Assembly (NCBI RefSeq): GCF_900496995.4
Contig: NC_044014.1
Coordinates: forward strand, 14,658,501 to 14,722,500
Source: Aquila chrysaetos chrysaetos
Lineage: Eukaryota; Chordata; Aves; Accipitriformes; Accipitridae
Reading direction: 5' to 3'
DNA: 64,000 bases
Shown here: positions 1-13,741 of the stretch, in pieces
How positions within the stretch are numbered: the stretch's first letter is position 1
How the letters are laid out: the number at the start of each line of letters is the position of its first letter
Notes under the pieces: generated by a model
What the model saw: the letters and a program-made list of their open reading frames with translations, nothing else
Databases searched by the model: none
Told to the model about the DNA's origin: nothing
Made by a program: the position numbers and the translations under genes

Positions 1-3000
1 CCCCAGCAATGCTATTTTTAATAGATCCAACATCCTCAAAAGGTGTTTATTATCCATCCGGCCACTAACCATACTGCCCGTTCATGGGGAGAGCAAAAGA
101 TCATGGCCAAGAATACATTTGACCCTCCTGGACCCGAATGGCGCACTTGCTCCTGGGTACCTGGATCTGGCAGAGCAGGGAACATGCAACACAGCTCAAA
201 CACAAGACCAGCCTTTTGCAACTGAGATCTTGCACACCAAACAAGATGGAGGTTACAGACAGCAACGTGCAAAGCTGCATCCTAACCCGAGCAGCTGCGA
301 AACACTATCTGATTCAGTTCAGATTCGCCTCCTGAAGGCCCCAGGGCTCCTAGGAGATAACACATCTCATGGAAGGGTAACGCTAGAGAGCTCAGCTCTG
401 CACGTCAATGCATTGCTAACTCCCTGAGCACTATATATATGGTAGATATCACACTCAATATCATGCTCTGAGAATGTATCCTCACTGCAGCGCTGGCTGT
501 TTTCTAGTCAGAGTTGCTTTTCTGAAGTCACTTTTACATACCAAAAACATTTTTTGTGTATGATTCAGAAACATGCTATAGTAATAGAGGGGAGACAGGG
601 AGTCTGCCCAGCTCCCTTCAGTTTTATCTCTACCAGCTGCTGTACGAAGCACAAGCAATTCAGGAATCATGGCAAAAACATTTTTCTAAATGGTCCTATG
701 GTCTATTGAGAGGGACGGAAGTTTATTACCATCAATGACTCATTCCCTGCTGAAGCTTTTTCCTGGACAAACTGTGTTCTGTGCTATTATGTTCCAGTAA
801 CAATAAATTAATAATAGGCGAGGGAATTCATAGTTCGCCTCACAAAAACGTAACCAAAGCAAGGAAAATAGGAATATGCTATAGAGATTAAGTGAAATAT
901 TTCATCCCTGCCCCTCTGATGTGCAAGAACTATAGCCCTTCATAACATATTTCAGTCTGTCTTTGTCACAAGACATGCACGAACATGAAGTATTGAAAAG
1001 AAATTGTGTTTATACCAAATGTAACTTACAAAACCATTTTTTCCTCTTTCAGTTCCTGTAGTAAGTGCAGAAGATTTGCTTCCGCCAACACAGCTGAAAA
1101 GTCGGAAGAGATCTTAGGGTACCTGGGATCAATTCCTGACCCTACTAACCTTCCTCTATGATCCCTGACAAATCATTTCACCTTCTTCTGCCTCTTCCCC
1201 AACCTTTAAGTTAGGAACACTTTCACCTCAGCAGAAAGCCGTGAAAATAGCCTCTGTTAATGATTTTTAGGGCCACATTTAGCTATAGGGAGGCAGGAAA
1301 CACTATCTTAAACCCAACAGCACCAATTAGCCAGATTGCTATGTGGAGTAAGAAGTTGACTTCACCTTTGCATTAAAAACCATGTTCATTCTCCTGGTTC
1401 TTATGCCATTGGCTGTCTTTGAATTTCACGCTATACATATAGGATTTCTGCAGCATCATGCTAGAAGCTTTTGGTTTTTTCAACTATACAGCAATGTGGG
1501 GAGCTCTGCAGAGTATCTCCCAATTTGTAAAAATAAAACCTACTTTAACGCCTGGCTCATACTGGAAACTATAGAATTTCACACTACCCTAGCAAGGAAC
1601 TTCTGTTTACAGAAGAAAAAAAAAAGAAATTAAAGCTTTTAAATCTGGAAAAGATACTTTGAGCTATCCACATCTGAGTCTAATCAAAACAAGGCTTCCC
1701 CCAAAACTGACTCAATCCTAAACTAACAGCATTTTATCTCTTCCATCTATACTATTTATCCATCTTACAATCCATTCCTACCAGTATTCTAACACCAATG
1801 TAGTCATGAGCGTGTGTACGCCCTCCCACTCTTGTGGAAACAGTCCCTATTTCACATGTTCAGCCCTGGGGGCATCAGTTCTCCAGCTTGTGGCCACCAT
1901 AGGGTTGCCTGGAAGAGTATCTCCCATTCAGTCTGTGCAGGAAGAGATACATCTATTTACTGCCACTGAGGTATGACACACACGTAGTCTATTTACAGGA
2001 ACAATCAAGATTCAATAAAGTAACTTCCAAATATGCCAGATGTCAGGCTCTGTGTTTACAGAGAGAGCAAAGCAATCTGAAGGCATCTGTAATTATTGCT
2101 TGCTCTGGAAGTGGGAGTTTTAAAGGGAAAGGTGGGTGGAAAGGGGGAATAAACTCTTGTGGTTCTTACTGTCAATTAAGAGCAAGTGTTAGCAATGGAA
2201 AGATTAAAAATGAGCAAAGTTACAAAAGCTCATCCCACCCATCTGAGTAAGCAGGCAACAGTAAAGAGCTTGGCTGCTCCAAAATGGGGTGGGACCATGC
2301 AGTCTGAACAGGACTGGGAAGCTCCTAGGAATGCCCGCTGCCCCCGTCCCCAGAGCCAGGACAGCTCCCACGTTGCTCCATCCTCCAAGCACAGAACATG
2401 AGCTAATTGCAGCAATTCTGACAAAACTCACTGATTTAACAAGTGCTGAACAGAGGGACTGTCTCAGATGAGCTCTGGCTCCCCCCAGCCCATCTTAATT
2501 CATTCAGAAAGAAATCCTGGAGTGGCAATGTGGCTGAAACCCTGGACAGGCAGCTGCAGCATTCACAGTAATCCCTTGAGATCCCCTAGTTAGTTCAGGG
2601 GCCAGGGAGTAAGTTCTTCTGGGTCTTCTCCTGTTCCTGACATGTGAACTTGGACTTATTCTCTTGTAGCAGGTATAATTCAAACATGCGCTTAAATGCT
2701 TTCTTAAATAGGGATGGATTGCTGAACTAGATCCAGAATTTATAAAGCACCTTGAGCAGGAATACAAGTGATTATAGTGACTCAAAAAAAAAATGCTGTG
2801 TGAAAAGGAAGCATTTCTTCATGGCAATGCAGATTTCCATTGTCTTAGAATCATCATTAGGACGTGAAAACAGTCTGTGAAACATTTGAGATGGCATGGA
2901 AATAATTTAGACAGTGCTTAAAACTCCATTTATGGAAATTTGGTTAGAAGACTATGAAATGATAAATATCTACCTATATAAGCATACTTAGCTTCCAAAT

Positions 3001-4094
3001 TTATAAACAAATTTAATAAAGACAGCTGCATTAAAACCAAGTTTATTGATACTGCAAAAACTCTTGGGAGGACACAGAATTTGTCTGGGATGTGAACTTG
3101 TTGTTAGTGCTTTACTGAACAAATAAAAAAAACAGGCTCTTTCAGTGATGAATGCATACCCAAGCATCATCGTATTCTAAGTGTGCTTAGCATCTGCCAT
3201 ACAATATTAGCCTGCAATGCTGTTCCAACAAAGAGAACAAATAAAGGTATTTTAACAGTGGAAGACGTGGAAGAAATAATGAGCACCACCAGCAGCTGAG
3301 CAACAGAAGACTTATACCACCAGTGCAGGAAGAAAGACAGCATTAGAGGAAAGTGTAAATAAATAGTTCAGCATAAGGGACAATAATTTAACTTAAAAGC
3401 CACATATAGGAATGAAATGCATGTTTAATTTTTCTTCTGCTTTTGTCAAAGGTAAATAGTAACCAGACCTCAACATAGAGAATATGCCACAGTTCAAGTG
3501 GAGTCCCGCTCACCAAACCCTAATTCCCAGCACACCTTCAGCAGGAGCTCAGAGAACTCAGTCCCCCTTTTGCTGAGGATGAAGGGATGTCATTTCAGAC
3601 CACAGAAAGTTGTAAATTTGAAAGGCTTGCAAGTTCACACCATTAGCAAGTTACTGAAAATCTGATGCTTGTAGAGAAAAAGAGAGCGAAATAAGGACAA
3701 TGTAACGTGCAAAAGGGCCATTCTGTGGTCCTTTCTGCAGGATCAAAATCACTGTGAGCAGCGGGGTGAGGACAGCTACAGAGAGGAGGAGGAAGGAGGG
3801 CACCAATAGGGAGGTGCTGGCAGGTCCACAGCCATCCAGCCACTGCACCAGCCTGTTCACGGCCATGACACAAGGATCCTGCAAAGGTGGCACCTACCCA
3901 CAAGTACCTGACTGGCAAGGGACAGGAGCTCTTCCTAGGAGAGCTTGTAGGACGGTGTTACGCCCTGTAGAAGGAAAGCAGAAAATCACAGCCACGGAAG
4001 TTACATGAAAAAGTTTGGCTCCACACAAATTTTACTTTCTTCCGTATTTCATTCTTCCAGGCCCCATTCACATCACAACCTGCTCCTACAAATG

Positions 4095-4225
4095 CGGTGC
4101 AACCAACAGGACAGAATCCAGCCCGTCGTGCTTCCTCAAACATGTCCATCACCGCCGCGGTTCCCCGACACAGCCCTGCGACGCATCGCAAGACCAGCCT
4201 GACCCCCCGAGCCCCACCGGGGTGG
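4095..4225. other. Small CpG-rich pocket in NEURL1 intron 1
   Basis: CpG dinucleotides cluster here (CCGCCGCGG, CGACGCATCGC, CCACCGGGG) against a CpG-poor surround. No gene is recognised. It may be a methylation-protected intronic element. Confidence 0.35.
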
Positions 4226-7200
4226 GAGAGTCCCACGGCTGCCACATTGCAACAGTGACTATTATTCCAAATAAGGGAACTTGTTGCAAACTCCCCTCAA
4301 GCTGCCTTGTTCTGGCTGGTTTATGTTAGGGAGACAAGACTAAACAGACCTTCATATTTTCAGAATTAACCACTAAAAATGAAAAATTGGTTGTTTGTTT
4401 CCAGAGTACAGATGAAGGAGAGTCCTGCAGCCAGCGGCCTCTTTTGGAAACCACACCACAGTGAACCCGGCACCAGGTTATCTCTTTTTTCTTAAGAGTC
4501 TTTGGGACAGATTCAGTGAGGAGTAAACACGTGCAAGCCCCAAGTTACACTGGTGCAACCACACCATCTCCCTCCAGTTTTCTCCCTACGTGGACCAGGC
4601 TTAAATTGTGGCCCCATGACAGTTTTTCTATTGTATTTCCCCATTATTTTTGCCAGTGCAGAAGTCAGATTTTTTTTTTTTTTTAAGCTTGTCTATTAAA
4701 CGTCAGATCAGGGGAAGTTTCACTGCTTTGCAGCAAACTTACACTACATAGCCTGTATCTGTTAACTGCTGTCATGAATGTAAATAGAAGCAGGTCATTT
4801 TATTTCCCTCATGTTGTTTAAACTGTTTACGTTGTCTTTCTATCAGGACTGCTATTTAGTAGAGTAATACTTGAACTAGGTATTTTTAGGCTGCACTCCT
4901 TGAACAGATGCAGCCTTACTCTGTCCCCCAAGCCACGTGGAAGCTGTATGACCACTTTGTGCAGTGCTGAGCTCAACCTAATATTACCACCTCTCAGCAG
5001 AGCTTATTTACTCAGGTTCAGCCTAGGCAAACTGAATTCGCCTCTGTCTGACACATGGGCATATGCTCACATCCCAGCTGGCAGTATCTGGGTATTGCCT
5101 GGTTAACCCTTCCTTTCCTTTTCCCCATCTCTACACAACCACAGGCTGTTTACTCAAACCTGATGAACAAGATAAGCCTCAATGTGCCAAAGAAATATGG
5201 AAAACAAAGACAAATACTGCCCGGGATGTGACATTTATTCAGCAACAGAATTTCAATACAGTGCTTGTGGTTAAAGAGGGAGAGAGAGAAGGGGGAGGAG
5301 AGATTTTCTCTTGTGGTTGCACCAAGAGGGAGAGAGACAGAAGAGAAACAAGGAAGGTCCTTCAAGTCAAAAAGGGCACAAACCCCATCATTCACCAACA
5401 CTTAGAGGAAACCCATCCCCAGCTCCTCTTGCATAAATCAAGACTAAGTCCCATCAATCCCATGAATATGTTATTGCCCCATAATTAAGCTATTGAGAAG
5501 CCTTGTTCTTCCCAAAAGCCAGTGCAGTGGGGTGCCAGCTCCCCACCCCACATGGGAAACACAGGGGCTGCAGCAGGCAGAGGACTGTTGTAGCCAGAAA
5601 AGCAAGGAGGAGGCATCCCAGCTGACTGACTCCGCTGTTACTGCTGTGCAGGCAGCACGACCACGAGCCTGTGTTACTGCTGGCTCCCTGCAGATCCAGA
5701 CAGAAGTCACCACATCAGTAGAAAGCAATTAAAATAGTCTGGAGGAGTGCTGAGCAGCAGCACCCAGCTGCAGGCAAGGAGAGGCAGCAAGAGAGCTCGG
5801 AAAGGACCAAACTCTTTATCAGCCTCCTTCCACATCCCCAGGTCCAGCAATGTTTTCAAAGCACGCACCAGGACGCCTCATTTCTGGTTGTGTTTATTTG
5901 AACTGCACATGTAAATACCTTATTAGAGAAACAAATGGCCTTTTTGATCATAACTCGCCTCTGCTGCATTCCCAAGCCCATGGTACAGACACACAGCGAT
6001 GCGGACAGCGCAGGCACAGCTGCGAGCACAGCTACTCACCTGGCGGCAAATCAGGCCTCTGCGCTGCCAAGTTAAAAGCAGAAATGCAGATGGGAAAGAT
6101 GCCTTTACCCCCTAGCCACACAGCCACCTAGCACAGAAGGGGTCTGACTGACATCGGTAGTGCAGATGCAAAAGAAGAAAACCATTTTAAACTCAACCGA
6201 GCTCTTCCCAGGAGACTCCCCACGCAGCTCTGGCTGTGCATGGCCACTTTTCTCACAAATTCTTCCCCTTTGTAGTCAGTGATTCTAATCCCATCAGGAA
6301 TTGAGAAAACTACTGAAAAACATCACTTTGCTGCCCTCAATACTTAGCTTCAAGAGAGACAACCAACAAGAAAACACAGGTTTGAAAGGACACAATAGCA
6401 AGTGCGTGAACACAAGGCAGGGGCTGGGATTATCCATCTGTCTCTGCCAGGAGCTCACTTTCTCCTCTGAATTGTGTTTGTACGAGGCAGGATCTAATCT
6501 AAATGGAGAAGTAGACTGGTGCTTGCTTTTACCGGAATTAAATTTTAAAGGTCAGATGCTGCTCTTTGCTGCAAGTCTAGAGCAGCACCGCTGAGGGATG
6601 GCGTGACTTCCAGATTACATCTGTATACCTCTCACAGCAGAATCTGGTTCAGTAAGTATCGGGACCTCAAATGCAAAACAAGGTTACATGTAAAACATGG
6701 CGTGGTGGGGTTTTTTGCTGCTGCATAATCTCCACAGAGTACCTCAATAGTTAATTCAACTAACACTATGCTGACACAGTCCTCAGTTCTGGGATATCTG
6801 AACTCAAGCAAAACTCAATTACAATATAGGTATATGGTCTCTTAAACCACAAGGTGAGTGTCAGGCTAATTTCAGACAACTCTTGTCTTAGGTTGAGGAC
6901 TAGCAATTGAATTTTGTGTTTGTCAGCTCAGATGGTAAAAGTACAATACCTTGAAGAGATGCTAACTGCTTCTACAAGTAGCTTTGGAGTACCCCTCAGC
7001 AAGCACACACAAGAATGCCTCCATTTCTGAGCCGTTTCCCACTGGGGAGGCAAAACTCCATCCCCTTCGCTTTACAAGCACAAGCAGTTCTCATTAATTC
7101 AACTAAACCAGGGAAATTCACACAGAACACAACGTGGAAGAAGTTGAGTGCCTATGCACACAGAGATAGGTATGTGGATAGCTGTGTGTGTACGCACACT

Positions 7201-7439
7201 GCCAAAGCCTGCCATATCCTGCTGTGACCACTACTCCTAATTTACTATTACTTTTTCCCCCTCAGTTTTACAAACCATTGTTTAATCGGAGAAGCGGTTT
7301 GAGGGGGTTTTAGTTCTGTAACAACCCCTCAAAAAAACAAACAAAAAAAATCTCTAAAAAGGTTACGCCCAAAATGGGGAAATGTGTATGCACTAAAATT
7401 ATCTCCGGAGCTCTTACAGAGCCTTTTAATAGGCAATAA

Positions 7440-8010
7440 AGCTGCAGCTTCAGGAACGGGTTGTTAAGATGAGGCTAAATACTCTCACTTACACCGCGGA
7501 CGAGCCAAACACCCTCACTCTTTCGGGGCAGCAAACATCACCTCAGGCATTTCGCGGTGTCTGTCCCAAGGGGCCCCGGCCCAGCCTGGAGGGTGCGGGT
7601 GCTGAAAGGCTCAGCTGGAAATCCCAGCCAGACAAAATGCACCGGCCGCCCCGGCAGTGTGCAGCAACAGTGACAGCTGGCGGACACGGGGGGAAAGCCC
7701 CACACAGCCTCCTCTGAACCCGAGCCTAGCAAAACCCACACGCCCTGCAGACAGGGGCCACAGACCATCGGCTGCGCGCACGGGGCCCTGCACCCTTTGA
7801 GCAGCAAGCACCCGGGACTGAGCCCTCCCAGCCCTCTCGCCCTGGTGCTTTTATCGCCAGGGCCGTACACCCTCCCTCTGATGAGATTTTGGGTGGTTAC
7901 GCTCTTACGCAGCACCAGCCAGGCATTTGAAAGAGTCACCAGCATAGCCAGGGCACGATTTGCCGCCTCGCAGTTTGCTTGCCACCCTCTTCCCGCTGCC
8001 TGCAGCACTC
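7440..8010. other. CpG-rich intronic segment with a 156-codon minus-strand open frame
   Basis: GC content and CpG frequency rise sharply between AT-rich flanks (CCGCGGACGAG, CCGGCCGCCCCGG, GGCTGCGCGCACGG). A minus-strand frame stays open over 7538-8008, but its translation, rich in Gly, Leu and Cys, matches no family I know. Likely readings are an intronic regulatory island or an alternative 5' exon of NEURL1. Confidence 0.35.
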
Positions 8011-8468
8011 GCCTGCATTTGCTGAAGGCACAAAATCTGGCTCTTCAAAAAATTTTAAATTACTGGCAATGGCCTCATGTTAGAGAGGAGAAAGTGAGTA
8101 ACAAGTGGTGGGGAAGCATGCGCAAGGTCACACCAAGAAAGCCGCAGGCAGCGTGGGACAGAAGTCCCGAAGTCTGGAAAAACCCAAAAGGCAACAAGCA
8201 CCTTTGGGTCCCGCTGGCCAAGGGAACAGCAGGACCACAGTGCCAGGAGTAGTGGCAGCCGTTCACCCCGAGATGCTGAAGAGTCTAAAACCTGATTCTT
8301 ATTCCTCTTCTGGGGAGAAAATAGCTTTTTCAAATTGTCCATTATTTTCTCTCACACCAAGCAGGGAACAGACTGTACTTTTTGCTTCTGATTCACAAAT
8401 ATTAAATCCCCTCTTCCCACTATTGGTGACTCATGAAAGTGACTCATTCAACTCCAGATAGTTTTATT

Positions 8469-8520
8469 TCCCCCACATTTGAAATTAAAAAAAAAAAAAA
8501 AAAAAAAAATCCCCCACATT
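8469..8520. repeat. A23 tract flanked by 11-bp direct repeats
   Basis: TCCCCCACATT occurs at 8469-8479 and again at 8510-8520. Between the copies are TGAAATT and 23 A residues (8487-8509). The layout resembles a target-site duplication around a poly(A) insertion. Slippage during a short duplication is the alternative. Confidence 0.75.
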
Positions 8521-10807
8521 GGCCTCTTGGAAAAAAAAAAAATAGCCTTTTCTTCTACGCATCAGCCTTTGCTTACAACACAGATTAAAAGAGAGTTCAT
8601 CTCAGACTCCAGACACTAACTCGCTCCTCTGGCTGGTCTACGAAGTCAGCAGCGTTAGACTACAGGAGGAATCCTGCCCCGGCTTTGACGGTATTACTCT
8701 CCCCACTAGAGGCTGCTGAAGCAAAGGCAACACGACAGCTCTGCTCCATGCAGGCTGGCCCCGGGTGTCCCGACCGAGGGGCAAGCAAAGCCAGAGCCCT
8801 AGAAATAAAAATTAGAAAAATGGTGGAAAAGAAAGATTATTTTGCAGGTTGGTTTTGTGTTTGGTTTTGGCTTTTTTTAATTATGAGAGGCTCTGCAGTG
8901 AGTCACCGATTCACTGGGGCTGTAGCCCAACCAGGCAGTTGGGTGACGGAGGGTGGGAAAAGAGAGCACTAACACCATTGTACGCATACAGCTGAGTTGG
9001 AGGAGAAGGCGAAAAGATGATGGTGCCATCCCTCAGGAGGTTAGGATGTTTTCTGCTGCACAAAGCACTTTCATTCCTCCATTGACACAAAGGGCAGAGA
9101 AAGGGGTTCAAGCTGAAAGCACTGACAGCAAAGCAAGATGGCTGGGCAAGAGCTCAGGGAAAACGAGAGCAACATTAAACCCTTGTGAAGATCCCAAGAG
9201 GATCAACATCTGAAGACCTGGTCTTCCCAGCTGCCTATCTGTTGAGGCTGGGAACACACAAGAGAGTGAGAGGAGGTGCCACACCACCTTCCGCACCAAC
9301 AACAGCCAAGAAAGCTGTTTGTAACAGGGGACATGCTAAAGGCAGAGCAGCACACATCAACCTCCTTGGACAATTATACAGTGCTTTTCTGCTACAGATC
9401 TCAGAGCTTTTCACCCCATTATCCAGGAAAACGCCACTCCCTGCTAGGCTAGCATTGTCCCCTGGCTGCACACCATCACTGAGCACTCAGGGTGGAGGAG
9501 ACTTACTGTAGCAGGGACCAGATCAGAATAACTCCTACAGATCCAAATCTATTAATTTTCTCTACTAGAGAAGGATTGTTCCTAGACTGAATTTATTACC
9601 CAAGAGCTGAATCAGTAAGTCGGATGTTACAAGGCCTGTGGCTTCTATAGCACAGTAATGTCTCAAAGTTTACGTGCTAATCACATTAAGTCTTCCCCTC
9701 TCATTTCATCCTTGCTGTGTCCAGTGAAGACTTTAAATGATTCTCTCATGTTTGCACCCATCAAGTACAGTAAAAACATATCTACTTATTTAGTTGTTAC
9801 TTGGCAAAGCTATTCACATTCAGCTCTTTTAATCTTTGCTCTTAAAATCCATCTTTTTCAGTCCAATTGATAACCATATACTTATTTTTTTCTGAATTGC
9901 TTGTTAGTCTTTCCAGTAACCAGGTGCCAGAATTGATGCAAGAGACTAAATGCAGTCAATTGCAAAAGAGCATCAAATCATTGTGCTAGAAATAAAGGAT
10001 GTGCTGAGGACCCAAGCCATGTGCCAGAGAGCTGAAACAGTTGTAGGATAATGAACGTGAGAAAGTAGGGTGCATGTCACTAAACCACTGCATGCATGAT
10101 CTTGTCAAACCAGCCTTTGTGCCTTCATCTTCGTCTCCAGAGTCACACATCCAGCTCTCCTTAATTTAAAACATTTGTGCAAAGTGAGAAAAGGATCTAT
10201 TTTTTGAGGTACAGCATGCCCCTCAAGGGATGCTTCTGTTGAACATTTATCATTGTTAGTTAAGATAACAAAGAATTAAAAAAAAAAAAAAAAGACGACA
10301 AATTACCCTGCCTGCAGCAGAGCAGTAAAGAAACCACTTCTTATACTTAGGGGAATCAGAGAGATACCTCATAGCTAAAGACAGCTGTAAAATCACCAAC
10401 TCTCAGTGTCCTTAGCAAAGCAATTCTTCAGGTCACACATCACACTGAAGATGAACGGGAGAGCCACAACCCCAGACACAAAGCTCCGGCACAATTATAC
10501 AGTTCTCATTCAAGGATCTCATTTCACTGCTAAGTGAAAAACCCAACACCCTCAGGGCTAACATCAACCATTGTTATTTCCCAAGCATAGGTTACACTTG
10601 GGGTTTTATTATTCCAACCTGCTTTTAAGTTGTAGATCTTCCCTCCAGTCGAGCATCACAATGCCAAATATCAACAAGCTTGTGTTTACTAATACTCTTG
10701 CACTGTGGTAAGTGTTGAATGGATAATTCTTTATGCAATAAGGGAAAGAGACATTAAAAAAATAAAGATGATGTTTCCAGCATCACACATCTCCAATTAG
10801 TAACAAC

Positions 10808-10819
10808 GGGGGGGGGGGG
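10808..10819. repeat. 12-base G homopolymer
   Basis: An isolated G run in AT-rich NEURL1 intron DNA. Confidence 0.9.
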
Positions 10820-12232
10820 AGGATATCTATTTCCCCACTGAATAACAGCTACCACTTTCTTTGGTATCCTAGATTTAGAAACTGATTTTTATCACCTGAG
10901 ACAGTGTGATTTATTAGCAGAGTTGGTACAGTTGGTACCCAACACTCGGCCAGTTGGCACTCCAAGAAAACTCCAGCGCTAGGTCCAAACTCAGAGGCTG
11001 AGCCTCGTCTCTGCTTACAAACTTGGATGAAGTCCCAGCTGAAGAGACAATATAGCAGCAGGCATCAGCAGAGAAGCTCCAAACAAACCTACACACAAGA
11101 ATTGGCCATCAGAGAGTCAGTGAGGTTCATCCTGCCTTACCATATGAAAGCACAAACCTCATCACAGGGCTTGAGGAAAGAGAAAGAATAATGTAATACT
11201 GAAATGTCATTAAAATTAAGTGTGACCAGCTGCTTTCCTCTCCATGAGTTTGAGTAGTAAGTCTGAGATATTAATGATTTCTGATTTAATGAAGATGTAA
11301 GAAGTCTGTGACACAGAGTTGGTTACTACCTTTTAGCTTCCAGGCTCCAAAAGAGCTGCCAGAGAGCATTATTTTTAATGCACTCTCGCACAGGGTTAGA
11401 GTTTCCAAGGAAGCTGCCAAACCTAGCAAACATTTGCACTTTCCCTTTCCAACACTTTCTTAGAAAGCTGGAAATAACATTACCTTACTTAAGTGGCCAT
11501 TTTAATTAATTTAGTTATGCTTTAAAAACAAGCACTTAAAACTGTTTCTTTTGACACAGAGCTAACTAAAGCTTGACAGGCAAGTTATACAGATCTATAG
11601 GAGACCATTTTAAGAAGGGTGCACATTCTCTGAGGCCAAGCCTGCGTATTTCTTACTGCACCAGAGCACATGGACCATAATCCTAGACAGGGCTTCTGGC
11701 TTACCATAAAATAAGCTCCAACAACACTGGTTATTACCACTTTGAAAGCCAGAGCCTGTTCCCATCCAAGTAAATGAGAACACGGTTAGCCTCTATGTTC
11801 TATTCTTTGTCCTAAGAAGCATTATTTATATGAAAGTACAGCTGACAATTCATCAGGGCTACAGATTAGGAACTGCACGCTTGCAGTGAAAAGCAGAGTT
11901 CCCAACATCTCCTTGTTGCTCAGTGCAGACCTCTCCTGAGCTAGTCAGTCACACAAGAACATCAGTGTCTATCTGGGAAAGAAAGATGTAGGGTACCTTG
12001 GCTGCAACCAGAAGAGGCAAATGCAAAGCGTACGCATTAGTGGAAGGCAGCATTTCCCAGCAGTTACCGCACAGCTGAGGGGCGCCAGGTCTCAGACCTC
12101 CAACAGCCCCCTCTGCCACACCAGCACTGCCAGACAGTCTTCTCGTCCCTCTGCCTTCAGACTGGACAGGAAGAGAAGAAGGACATGAGGTGGCATTAAT
12201 ATGCAGATTGGAGGAGATGACTCAGCAGCCCA

Positions 12233-12258
12233 TTCCAATTAATTCCAATTAATTCCAC
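12233..12258. repeat. 11-bp tandem repeat ATTCCAATTA
   Basis: ATTCCAATTA/ATTCCAATTA/ATTCCA is a short AT-rich tandem array within NEURL1 intron 1. Confidence 0.65.
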
Positions 12259-12569
12259 CCAAAGCAAAAGAATTCCAAGCTTTTAATGCCATAAGGTATG
12301 CCTGGGGAAGTACAGGAAGGCACAGCAACGAACCTGCCACTTCCCACCTGGTCAGATGCAAGCCCTTTCATTCAGCACTTGATGTTTAGCCAGGTTTATC
12401 ACCTATCTCTGGCTCTGCTTGGTTGTTGAATAAGAAAAACACACAACCCATACTGCTGCCCAGGGCTGCAGAGTTCTCTTAACACTAGCGAATGCTATCA
12501 ATGTAGTAAAGGAGAAACAGATTGCCTGGGTTGCTATCTCACTCTTTCCTGCCTGTTAGAGAGAAGCGA

Positions 12570-12590
12570 TTCCCACATTAAATGTGGGAA
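12570..12590. promoter_or_regulatory. Perfect inverted repeat with two RBPJ-like motifs
   Basis: Arms TTCCCACATT (12570-12579) and AATGTGGGAA (12581-12590) surround one A. Each arm contains TGTGGGAA, which fits the RBPJ/CSL consensus YGTGGGAA, on opposite strands. The pair is back to back and nearly touching, unlike the head-to-head 15-17 bp spaced paired sites of known Notch targets. Function is a guess. Confidence 0.35.
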
Positions 12591-13708
12591 AGAGGCTGCT
12601 GTTTTCCATACAATGGGTGAAATGCATCAAGCACAAAGGTTCAGGACATAGAAACAGGGTTTTTTAAGAATGCTTAAAACAGACGCAAAGGTGTATAAGT
12701 GTGTGCTGGTCCCTTGCACAGGCCTGAATGTCACCCAATGACATCTGCAAACCTGACAAATGGCAGAAAGGAACTTTCTGTGCTATTTCATTTTTCTCTT
12801 CACGATAGATACTATCACTACATTAGTCAGGCTAGAGCTGAACTGTCACAGCTCTTTTGTTATTATTTACCAAAATGGTTATCAGCCAGATTTGTACTAC
12901 TAAATTCCTGTATCATAGAATTACTCTAATACCCAGGAAATGCAGTATTATGGAAGCGCTGTTATTCCCCAGCTTGCTTTTGCTTATCTCTTTCACAAGA
13001 CTCTTTCTGTGCTGGCTGCCCTGCAGGAGACTACAGAAGTCAAGTTGTACCCGGGGGTCTCACCCAGCAGGCTTGGGGGGCTGCTGGCTCTCACAGCACT
13101 GCTCTCCTGAACCAGCCCCCATCCTTTTAAATCAACTTATTTTTTGAACATAAATAAGCCAATGCAGAACATAAGTTTAAAAAAAATGCTTATTTTTTCC
13201 AGCAGCCATTTTATTTCCTACAACAGCTGACACACACTAGTCCTTTGAGCTGACTCAATGAAGAAAGCACTCACGTTTTCTTTGCAGAATACTAATACGG
13301 TCTTTGGAAGCAAGTTCCTCGATTGAAGCTTATAGAGGCAGCACAATCAGGCCTCTGTAGTGAGATGATGAAGAGGCAAAGTACTGTGTCTTGCAAGAGG
13401 CCCACTCTTGCACAAACCAAGTGGTCTTGCCTGGCCTCTGTGCAAGACAGAAGATTGGTTCCTGTGGTGGAGGACACATGCATGGAAACAGTATGACAAG
13501 GCTGCCTCATTGGCTTCATCTGCTGAATTCGTGATGCACAGTTGGACTCTTGGTTCACAAAAACATGAAAATCACAGCCCTGGGAAACTTGCCTTCAGGA
13601 GGTTGCAAGGGACAGCCTCGCAAATCAGTCTGCATACAGTCATCTCCAGGAAGGTCCTGCTTGCACAGGGCTGTCACAGAGAGTAGAAGAGGTGTCAGCA
13701 GGAAGAGT

Positions 13709-13741
13709 AAATTACACAAAATTACACTAAATTACACAAAA
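13709..13741. repeat. 19-20 bp AT-rich tandem repeat
   Basis: AAATTACACAAAATTACACT is followed directly by a second AAATTACACAAAA, giving three ATTACAC words in 33 bp. Confidence 0.7.

Noticed and set aside
8090..8180. MIR-like words (AAGGTCACACCA, GTGGGACAGAAGTCC)
   Set aside because: Matches are short, with poor spacing relative to the MIR core; chance similarity is likely.
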